DNA from: Streptobacillus canis
GTDB lineage: Bacteria > Fusobacteriota > Fusobacteriia > Fusobacteriales > Leptotrichiaceae
DNA: 64,000 nucleotides
Direction: 5' to 3'
Assembly: GCF_009733925.1 (NCBI RefSeq)
Contig: NZ_WOEI01000003.1
Location: forward strand, 40,122-104,121
Made by a program: the position numbers and the translations under genes. The notes beneath the pieces are model-generated. The model was given only the letters and a program-made list of their open reading frames with translations, was not told the origin of the DNA and did not search any database. Every line of letters starts with the position of its first letter. Within the stretch, counting starts at the first letter, position 1. Positions 1 to 5,321 of this stretch are shown here, one piece after another.

Positions 1-281
1 AACATTCTTGTTGTGTAGTAGCAGCTTCATTTGGATATCCAGAAAAATATGAAAAAGGTAAAGAAATTACTGGTATTGAAAATGTGAGTAAAGATGCACA
101 AGTATTCTTAGCAGGAGTAAAAGTTGAAGATGGTAAATACTTTACTAATGGTGGAAGAGTATTAAATGTAGTTGCTCAAGCTAAAACAAGAGAAGAAGCA
201 ATAGAAAAAGCATATACAGAATTAGAAAAAATATCTTTTGAAGGTAAATATTCTAGAAAAGATATAGGGAAGATATATTAA
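1..281 (+). CDS. purD: Phosphoribosylamine-glycine ligase, C-terminal part (5' end outside window)
   Basis: The frame is open from position 3 and encodes about 92 residues before TAA. It carries the C-terminal signature of PurD: a CVVAASFGYP stretch, EKGKEITGIE, then VFLAGVK with NGGRVLNVVA, and a final FEGKYSRKDIG. In the family this lobe (GARS C-domain) completes the ATP-grasp enzyme that joins glycine to phosphoribosylamine in step two of purine synthesis in the cytoplasm. An internal ATG at 84 is in frame but is not the start, because the homology begins upstream of it. A terminator hairpin follows 6 bases after the stop, so this gene ends its operon. Confidence 0.93.
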   Translation, partial: HSCCVVAASFGYPEKYEKGKEITGIENVSKDAQVFLAGVKVEDGKYFTNGGRVLNVVAQAKTREEAIEKAYTELEKISFEGKYSRKDIGKIY

Positions 282-286
282 TAAAT

Positions 287-316
287 AAAGTTGGAAGTCT
301 ACTTCCAACTTTTATG
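287..316 (+). terminator. Intrinsic terminator of purD; left copy of a direct repeat flanking the Fic module
   Basis: An 11-bp stem (AAGTTGGAAGT with ACTTCCAACTT) is followed by a short T-run. The same 30-base element, with one C/T change in the loop-proximal arm, recurs at 1640-1669 directly after the fic gene. Confidence 0.8.
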
Positions 317-319
317 TTG

Positions 320-359
320 TTAACCTACAAATAAAATAAAAATTGAAAAAAGAGGTTAA
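320..359 (+). promoter_or_regulatory. Possible operator: inverted repeat upstream of the antitoxin/Fic pair
   Basis: TTAACCT (320-326) and AGGTTAA (353-359) are exact inverted repeats with 26 bases between them. The gap contains a TTGAAA that could be a -35 box. An autoregulatory site for the antitoxin is a plausible inference; no clean -10 box was found. Confidence 0.3.
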
Positions 360-391
360 TAATGATACGATATATTTGTGAGGTGATATGA

Positions 392-913
392 TTGGAGATG
401 AAAATATTAGAAGAATATGAAAAAGTTTTAGCTCAAAAAAATGAGATAGAAAAAGTATTACCAACCCTTTTAAATGGATATATCTCTATAAAAACTATTA
501 AAGGTAAAAAATATTCATATTTACAAAATAGAGTAAATAATAAGATTAAAAGTAAATATTTAAGAGAAAATGAAATAGATGGTGTAAGGGAAGAATTAGA
601 ACTGTATAGAATGTATAAAGAAAATATTCCTAAAATAGAAGGACGCCTTAAAGAATTGGAACAAGCAGCTAAAATAGTTGATAAGAATATTTATAGAGAA
701 CTAAGATTAATTAAGATGGCGAATACATTAGATTTAATAGATGAAAAGCAGAAGAAAGAAAGTGTTAATTTTGCTGATGCGATTAGTTCTATTGAAGGAG
801 TAGATGTAACTGAAAAAACACAGAAAAAGATTGAAAGTTGGTTAAAAGGAGAGAAATCATATTTAACCATATTTGAAGAGACTTTAAAAATGTATAAAAA
901 TGGAGAAGAATAA
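392..913 (+). CDS. Putative VbhA-like Fic antitoxin with an N-terminal extension
   Basis: This 173-residue protein is charged and helical. Residues about 28-60 (GYISIKTIKGKKYSYLQNR, then a basic stretch) resemble a small domain found in Firmicutes and Fusobacteria hypothetical proteins. Residues about 125-168 (SSIEGVDVT, a helix, then WLKGEKS) resemble the VbhA-type inhibitory domain that blocks class I Fic enzymes. The usual inhibitory motif is S/TxxxE(G/N). Here the E-G pair is present, but the serines lie two and three places before E instead of four. A TTG start at 392 is chosen because GAGGTG at 380-385 is spaced correctly; ATG 398 is the alternative. The stop lies just ahead of fic, so the pair is probably translationally coupled. 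The antitoxin role is inferred from position and this C-terminal match. Confidence 0.6.
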   Translation: MEMKILEEYEKVLAQKNEIEKVLPTLLNGYISIKTIKGKKYSYLQNRVNNKIKSKYLRENEIDGVREELELYRMYKENIPKIEGRLKELEQAAKIVDKNIYRELRLIKMANTLDLIDEKQKKESVNFADAISSIEGVDVTEKTQKKIESWLKGEKSYLTIFEETLKMYKNGEE

Positions 914-914
914 T

Positions 915-1628
915 ATGAGAGATCCGGATTTATTTAAAGATGCAGACGTATTAAAAAAATTAGGAGATATAAAAAATATTGATTTATTAAGAAAATTTGA
1001 AGCGGATATAACTAATTTATCAATGATCGCAGTATATAATCAGAATTATAGCATTTTTAATATCGAGACCTTACAGGATATACATTTTAGTATTTTTTCA
1101 AATATATATGAATGGGCGGGAGAATTTAGGACTATTCAAATTGTTAAATATGAAGATATACTAGGTGGCGATACAGTTAAGTATGCATTTCCCAAACAGA
1201 TCAAGAAAGAACTTAATATTGTAATGAAGGAAGTAAACAAACTAGAAAGAACAGAAAATAATGATAAAGAACTAATATTTAAGATAGAAAGAATAGTTTC
1301 TAAAATTTGGCAAATACATCCTTTTAGAGAAGGAAATACAAGAACTTGCATAGCATTTGGAGTCCTACTTGCAAAAAAACTTGGATTTGATGTAAATTAT
1401 TGTATTTTTAAAGAACATGCCAATTATGTTAGAAATGCATTAGTATGGGCATCACAAGGGATTTATTCTAAACATGAATATTTAGAACATATTTTTTATG
1501 ACGTAATATTAGGTAATAATTTAGATGATAAAAATATCTTTGATAATTTAGAAAAAAAATATCAGAAAATTGAAGGTTATGATATAAGAGAATATAAAGA
1601 AAGAGTACATGAATATGTTGAAGAATAA
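915..1628 (+). CDS. fic: Fic-domain protein (probable AMP transferase toxin)
   Basis: This is a 237-residue Fic/DOC fold protein. Fic enzymes usually move AMP from ATP to a hydroxyl side chain of a target protein. The core motif HPFREGNTR begins at about residue 135 with its catalytic histidine. A flap-like strand (GGDTVKYAFP) precedes it, and an IxxFNxETLQxIH helix lies near residue 50. The third position of GNGR is Thr, and the second arginine of HxFx(D/E)GNGRxxR is replaced by Ile, so ATP handling may differ from the textbook enzyme. ATG 915 is preferred over 900 because GGAGAAG (902-908) sits at ideal distance. The neighbouring gene is the likely antitoxin, and the pair sits between two copies of a terminator hairpin. 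The cellular target cannot be read from the sequence. Confidence 0.85.
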   Translation: MRDPDLFKDADVLKKLGDIKNIDLLRKFEADITNLSMIAVYNQNYSIFNIETLQDIHFSIFSNIYEWAGEFRTIQIVKYEDILGGDTVKYAFPKQIKKELNIVMKEVNKLERTENNDKELIFKIERIVSKIWQIHPFREGNTRTCIAFGVLLAKKLGFDVNYCIFKEHANYVRNALVWASQGIYSKHEYLEHIFYDVILGNNLDDKNIFDNLEKKYQKIEGYDIREYKERVHEYVEE

Positions 1629-1639
1629 AAAATTAAATA

Positions 1640-1669
1640 AAAGTTGGAAGTCTATTTCCAACTTTTATG
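1640..1669 (+). terminator. Intrinsic terminator of fic; right copy of the flanking repeat
   Basis: The hairpin AAGTTGGAAG...TTCCAACTT with a T-run matches the purD terminator at 287-316 over 30 bases with one mismatch. The mismatch breaks one pair of the stem. Confidence 0.75.
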
Positions 1670-1739
1670 AAAATAATTTTGAAAGATACATGTTATGGGT
1701 TATATTATTAATAAAATATAATTGGAGGGTAAAATACCT

Positions 1740-2210
1740 ATGTGGTTAAAGTTAAATTCTGGTGGAATAGGAATACATTTTAGGATAAAGAGATATGGAT
1801 ATAACAAAAGTGAAGATGTATATTGTCGTTGGTGTAGAGTAGAAGTATTTTTAACTTCTATTGCTGGGTGGTTAAACTATGGTATAGATTCAGAGGTATT
1901 ACTTGAATGTGAAGTTGACGAGTTAAAGGTAAAATTAGAAGAATTATTAAATAATGAACTTAAAGAAGATAAAGATTTATTGTTTTATGAACCAGATATA
2001 GAATTTAAGTTGAAAGCTAAAGAAAAAATATTATATTGGATTGTTAATTTTTGGAGTAATGGAACTTTAACAGCAAATTATATTACTCTTACTTTATGTG
2101 AAGAAAATATAGAAATATTAATTAAATACCTATATTTAATTACTGGTAAATTAAGTTTGGATTCTGAAGAGATACATAATTTAATAAAAAATGGATATAT
2201 TTATGGTTAA
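1740..2210 (+). CDS. WapI-like putative immunity protein
   Basis: This 156-residue soluble acidic protein has no signal peptide. Its pattern is an early basic strand, then a W-C-R-V-E-V-F strand, an ELKVKLEELL helix, a FYEPDIEFKL strand and a late LCEENIEILIKYLY helix. This recalls the WapI family of immunity proteins that neutralise secreted polymorphic toxins. I recognise only the fold pattern, not a close match. The first ATG with a good ribosome site (GGAGGG 1724-1729) is 1740; an upstream TTG at 1722 is less likely. No toxin gene is nearby, which is common for orphan immunity genes in islets. A decayed gene follows immediately. Confidence 0.45.
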   Translation: MWLKLNSGGIGIHFRIKRYGYNKSEDVYCRWCRVEVFLTSIAGWLNYGIDSEVLLECEVDELKVKLEELLNNELKEDKDLLFYEPDIEFKLKAKEKILYWIVNFWSNGTLTANYITLTLCEENIEILIKYLYLITGKLSLDSEEIHNLIKNGYIYG

Positions 2211-2213
2211 AAA

Positions 2214-2554
2214 TATATATAGGACTAATTTTATTAGGTATTTATGATTCAATGTTATTAAATGATATTAGCTATAAAAGATACTTTAAAGAGATAGTGG
2301 TAGCTTTTTTAACTGAAAATGTTGGACAATTACTAAATTATACTCAAATATGAAATATGTAAAGGTAAAAAAATAATGAAGTTATATATTATCAAGTAGC
2401 ATATCAACTTCCAAATAATAATCATGAAACAGATAATTTATTACTTATAAAAGTTAATTATGAAAAAGTAGTAATTACAGGAAGGTATGAGGGAATAGAA
2501 AGTATTGATGGGGTTAAAATAAAATATATAGTAGATTGGTTATTAGAAAAATAA
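2214..2554 (+). pseudogene. Decayed small gene or genes (possible immunity-type remnant)
   Basis: This stretch has coding texture but no intact frame. One frame reads YIGLILLGIYDSMLLND and on through SYKRYFKEIV to TGA near 2350. Another frame, open from about 2372, reads NNEVIYYQVAYQLPNNN and later GRYEGIESIDGV, ending VDWLLEK at TAA 2552-2554. The first part vaguely resembles small DUF3969-type proteins found in immunity-gene arrays; the second part is unrecognised. It may be one gene broken by a frameshift or two fused relics. Confidence 0.5.
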
Positions 2555-2559
2555 AACTC

Positions 2560-2596
2560 TTGAAATGAATAGTTGTTTCTAATATAATAGAGACAA
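2560..2596 (+). promoter_or_regulatory. Promoter with palindromic operator over the -10 box
   Basis: TTGAAA (2560-2565) is separated by 17 bases from TATAAT (2583-2588). A near-perfect palindrome, TTGTTTCTA (2573-2581) against TAGAGACAA (2588-2596), straddles the -10 box. Repression of the downstream membrane-protein gene by an unidentified dimeric regulator is inferred. Confidence 0.6.
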
Positions 2597-2658
2597 TAAT
2601 ATGGACTATATTGATTTAGTCAAATAATAATTTAAAATAGATAATATAAAGGAGAAAA

Positions 2659-3738
2659 ATGGGAAAAATTAGTAATTTTATTAAAAGAATATGGAAAGGC
2701 ATTTTAAGTAATTCATTTACTTGGTTAATGTTTTTTGTAATAGTAATATTCTTTGCGCCTATTGCAGTAAATCATATAATTAGAAAATTTGCTTATGATG
2801 ATTATTCAGCATGGTTAGGATTTTCTGGAGAATATGTAGGAGCAGTAATAAGTGTACTTTTAGTATTTATAGGATATACATTAGAGAAAAAACATAATAA
2901 AAATATATCAGAAATAGAAGAGAAAGTAAGAACTAAAGCTAAATTTACCTTACATTTAAAGAACCTATATACTAATTTTTCAGGTAAAATATACTTTCCA
3001 AGACAAAATGATCTGTTTTTATACAGCAATGATAAATATACTAAAATAAAGAAACCTAATTTCTATTACTCTAAGTTAATACTTGATAATATAAATGAAA
3101 ATGAAGAGGATACCTTCTTTTTAACAAATATTTCAGAGAATAAAATATTTGATGTTTCTATTACTGTAGAAATATTAGGGAATGATAAATTTAAACCTAT
3201 AGAATATTATTTAAATTCTATGGATGAAGGAGAAACTGTTGCCCTATATAGCTTTGCGATTCCTTTTGAGTTTAAAGATGTAGAATTTGTTGTAAATTTA
3301 ACATATACAAGTTCTAAAAAGGAAAAAGTTAAACTAAAATTTGTAGAAACTGATATTGAAGGATATTTTTCTACAGTTGAAGAAGTCAATCTATTTGATG
3401 ATGATAGAGTATATTATTCACCTAGAGGAGAATCATATTATATTAAAAGTGATGAAAATATGAAAACAGAAAATTTTGAAACTAAGATATTAGTTAATTT
3501 TAGTGAATATGAAACAACTATGAAAGATTTAGTTATAAATGATAAGAAGTATAAAAATGGAGTAATTTTAGGTGAAATAGATATAAATGAATATCAAAAT
3601 ACTAAATTAGTAGAAGATATTTATTTGATAACTATAAACAAAGCGATTCAATCATATGATGGAATATATATGATATATGATATTAAAGAAGAAAAAGAAA
3701 TTAAATTAAGTGATATAGAATCTCTAGTAATAGACTAG
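2659..3738 (+). CDS. Membrane-anchored protein of unknown function
   Basis: This 359-residue protein is not recognised. Two hydrophobic segments near the N-terminus (about 18-38 and 52-74) enclose a short loop (YDDYSAWLGFSGEYVG). A basic KKHNKN boundary and a helix follow, then about 270 hydrophilic residues rich in predicted beta strands. The layout suggests a hairpin membrane anchor with a large soluble domain, probably cytoplasmic from the basic flank. The start ATG 2659 follows AAGGAG. A strong promoter with a palindrome precedes it. The last codons, Ser-Leu-Val-Ile-Asp-stop, lie inside the terminator stem at 3719-3747, so the C-terminus is partly written by the hairpin. Proteins of this shape occur in accessory regions, but no function can be assigned. 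Confidence 0.75.
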   Translation: MGKISNFIKRIWKGILSNSFTWLMFFVIVIFFAPIAVNHIIRKFAYDDYSAWLGFSGEYVGAVISVLLVFIGYTLEKKHNKNISEIEEKVRTKAKFTLHLKNLYTNFSGKIYFPRQNDLFLYSNDKYTKIKKPNFYYSKLILDNINENEEDTFFLTNISENKIFDVSITVEILGNDKFKPIEYYLNSMDEGETVALYSFAIPFEFKDVEFVVNLTYTSSKKEKVKLKFVETDIEGYFSTVEEVNLFDDDRVYYSPRGESYYIKSDENMKTENFETKILVNFSEYETTMKDLVINDKKYKNGVILGEIDINEYQNTKLVEDIYLITINKAIQSYDGIYMIYDIKEEKEIKLSDIESLVID

Positions 3739-3747
3739 AGATTTTTT
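3719..3747 (+). terminator. Terminator overlapping a stop codon; left repeat flanking the RelBE module
   Basis: The stem AATCTCTAGT / ACTAGAGATT has a five-base loop and a run of six T. The 29-base element recurs without any mismatch at 4308-4336, and the same stem type recurs at 5219-5247. The TAG stop of the upstream gene is inside the hairpin. Confidence 0.85.
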
Positions 3748-3754
3748 ACTTTAA

Positions 3755-3801
3755 TTGACTTGAAAAAAAAAATACTGTATAATTGTATTACAAGTAATAC
3801 A
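3755..3801 (+). promoter_or_regulatory. Promoter and palindromic operator of the RelBE-type pair
   Basis: TTGACT (3755-3760), a 17-base spacer and TATAAT (3778-3783) form a near-consensus promoter. Immediately downstream, TGTATTAC-AA-GTAATACA (3784-3801) is a perfect 8-bp palindrome covering the likely start of transcription. Antitoxins of this family repress their own operon through such sites. Confidence 0.8.
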
Positions 3802-3818
3802 GTTGAGGAGGGAAAATA

Positions 3819-4043
3819 ATGAGCACACTTTCATTTAGAGTTTCAGAAGATGAAGCAGAATTAATTAGAAATTATACAAAAGTTAATGATATTAATATGT
3901 CATCATTTATCAAAAATCTTGTTTTAGATAAAATAGAAGAAGATTTAAAATTGGATGAAGAAAGAATATTAAAAGCAATGGAAAAAATAAAAAAAGAAAA
4001 AACAATTACTGCTGAAGAATTATGGGAAAGGCTTGATGTATAA
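3819..4043 (+). CDS. Type II antitoxin, ribbon-helix-helix (RelB/DUF6290-like)
   Basis: This 74-residue protein begins with a ribbon-helix-helix pattern: strand LSFRVSEDEAELIR, then a helix with NMSSFIKNLVLDKIEEDL. It ends in an acidic tail with TAEELWERLDV that would wrap around a toxin. In the family the N-terminal ribbon binds the operator and the C-terminal part neutralises the mRNA-cutting partner. A strong ribosome site GAGGAGGG (3805-3812) is 6 bases from ATG. The stop overlaps the toxin start by one base (TAATG), giving coupled translation. A perfect palindrome lies in the promoter. The module is bounded by two identical terminators. Confidence 0.88.
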   Translation: MSTLSFRVSEDEAELIRNYTKVNDINMSSFIKNLVLDKIEEDLKLDEERILKAMEKIKKEKTITAEELWERLDV

Positions 4044-4306
4044 TGTATAAAGTTAGATTTACTGAAAATTTTGAGAAAGAGTTGAAAAAATTAGATAAAT
4101 CTACTTTAAGGGTTATAAAAAATTGGATAATAAAAAACTTAATTGCAGTTGAAAATCCAAGACAAAAAGGAAAGGCACTTACAGGTAATCTTAAAGGCGT
4201 ATGGAGATATAGAGTTGGAGATTATAGACTGTTTGCAAGGATTGAAGATGATATACTTATAGTTTTTTTATTTGATGTTGGACATAGAAAAAATATATAT
4301 AAATAA
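4043..4306 (+). CDS. RelE/ParE-family toxin
   Basis: This 87-residue basic protein has the RelE fold pattern. An N-terminal strand (YKVRFTENFEKELKKLD) is followed by a helix, then GKALTGNLKGVWRYRVGDYRLF, and a C-terminal VFLFDVGHRKNIYK. The RYRVGDYR and VGHRxxIY motifs match the active RelE/YoeB-like subgroup, which cleaves mRNA on ribosomes. Length is normal for the family. It starts on the last base of the antitoxin stop codon and ends next to the right-hand terminator copy. Whether it cleaves mRNA or poisons gyrase (ParE-like) cannot be decided from sequence alone; the conserved arginines favour RNase activity. Confidence 0.88.
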   Translation: MYKVRFTENFEKELKKLDKSTLRVIKNWIIKNLIAVENPRQKGKALTGNLKGVWRYRVGDYRLFARIEDDILIVFLFDVGHRKNIYK

Positions 4307-4307
4307 A

Positions 4308-4336
4308 AATCTCTAGTAATAGACTAGAGATTTTTT
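4308..4336 (+). terminator. Terminator of relBE-type operon; right flanking repeat
   Basis: It is base-for-base identical to 3719-3747 over 29 bases, including stem, loop and six T residues. Confidence 0.85.
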
Positions 4337-4341
4337 GTCTA

Positions 4342-4370
4342 TTGACAAAATTAAGAGTGTGGGGTATATA
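4342..4370 (+). promoter_or_regulatory. Promoter for the exported barrel-like protein
   Basis: A consensus TTGACA (4342-4347) lies 17 bases from TATATA (4365-4370), directly after the terminator repeat. Confidence 0.65.
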
Positions 4371-4394
4371 TTATGGAGGAGAGTGATATATAAG

Positions 4395-5213
4395 ATGAAA
4401 AAGATGTTTTTAATTTTAAGTCTAATAGGTATGTTTGGATATAGCAATACTATTAGAGATGTAGAAGAAGTAAAATTTATTAATGCATATATTGATACAG
4501 ATACTTCTATAACTGATAGAATAGATGAAAATGTATATGTTAATATAGATGTTACAAAATGGTTAAATTCAAATAGAATGGGTACACAAGGATTTAACGA
4601 TTTTGCTCCTGAATTAAATATAGGAGTGAATGGAAGTATTAAAGATGTTAAACTTGGAGCTTTTGCTGGATATCAAAATGAAAATGCTCATCAAGTTCAA
4701 GTTGGTTTAAATGTAAAATATAAAGAATATAAAGGCTTTGTAAGATATAGAGCAGCCTTAAAAGAGTTAGCATTAAATCATAATGTAGATGTATACAATA
4801 AATATGAAAAAGATATACAAGTATTAGAAGATTTAACTATAACTCCAGGGGTTGGACTTCTAGTAGGAATATCATCTCCTAGTAAGGTTTCAAAAGCTAG
4901 ATCATTAACAACAGGATTTAATGTTAGTGGAGATATAGATACTAAGATAAAATATGATATTAAGAAAATAGATGCAAGTCTAATCACTAAGCCTTATGGA
5001 AGCATAGGTTATGCACAACAAGCAGTTTACGAAAATCAAAGTCCTAATAATAAAATAAAGATAGGAGAACTAATATTTAAATATGGTATAGATTTAACTT
5101 TTGATAAACATTTTAATAAATTTGGTCTATCTACTAGCTTAGGTGCAGGAGGAAATCATAAAGGGGCATTTAATATAAAAGCTGGTATAGGAATGAAATA
5201 TGATTGGGAATAA
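4395..5213 (+). CDS. Small exported outer-membrane barrel-like protein
   Basis: The ATG at 4395 gives a 272-residue protein with a clear signal peptide (MKKMFLILSLIGMFGYSNT); an upstream in-frame codon at 4335 is not supported by a ribosome site. After about residue 60 the chain alternates hydrophobic and polar residues in strand-like blocks: KLGAFAGYQ, VQVGLNVKY, KGFVRYR, TPGVGLLVGI, PYGSIGYAQ, FKYGIDLTF. It closes with a glycine-rich AGIGMKYDWE strand. This fits an 8-12 strand outer-membrane barrel or a periplasmic beta protein. No named family is recognised. It has its own promoter after the RelBE module and a terminator with the same stem type as that module's. Confidence 0.7.
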   Translation: MKKMFLILSLIGMFGYSNTIRDVEEVKFINAYIDTDTSITDRIDENVYVNIDVTKWLNSNRMGTQGFNDFAPELNIGVNGSIKDVKLGAFAGYQNENAHQVQVGLNVKYKEYKGFVRYRAALKELALNHNVDVYNKYEKDIQVLEDLTITPGVGLLVGISSPSKVSKARSLTTGFNVSGDIDTKIKYDIKKIDASLITKPYGSIGYAQQAVYENQSPNNKIKIGELIFKYGIDLTFDKHFNKFGLSTSLGAGGNHKGAFNIKAGIGMKYDWE

Positions 5214-5218
5214 AATAA

Positions 5219-5247
5219 AATCTCTAGATTAAAGTCTAGAGATTTTT
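5219..5247 (+). terminator. Third terminator of the AATCTCTAG stem type
   Basis: The stem AATCTCTAGA / TCTAGAGATT has loop TTAAAG and a T-run. The stem matches the 3719 and 4308 copies except at the loop-closing pair, while the loop differs. Confidence 0.8.
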
Positions 5248-5269
5248 GCTATAAAATCACATAGAAATA

Positions 5270-5298
5270 TTGCAAACGGTTGCATATCAAGGTATAAT
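5270..5298 (+). promoter_or_regulatory. pulA promoter with a LacI-family-like operator
   Basis: TTGCAA (5270-5275), 17 bases, TATAAT (5293-5298). The -35 box overlaps TGCAAACGGTTGCA (5271-5284). That pattern, with outer TGCAA/TTGCA arms and a central ACGG core, is typical of LacI-family regulators such as MalR or CcpA. Repression or catabolite control of pullulanase is inferred; no regulator gene lies in the window. Confidence 0.7.
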
Positions 5299-5321
5299 AT
5301 GGATAGGAAATGGAGGTATTT

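Noticed and set aside
3-281. An independent small gene starting at ATG 84
   Set aside because: The frame continues upstream with PurD homology, so this is an internal methionine... strictly GTG/ATG-type codon choice, not a start.
287-5247. Possible CRISPR-like repeats from the recurring hairpins
   Set aside because: Copies are 0.6-1.4 kb apart with genes between them, not regular short spacers; they are terminators.
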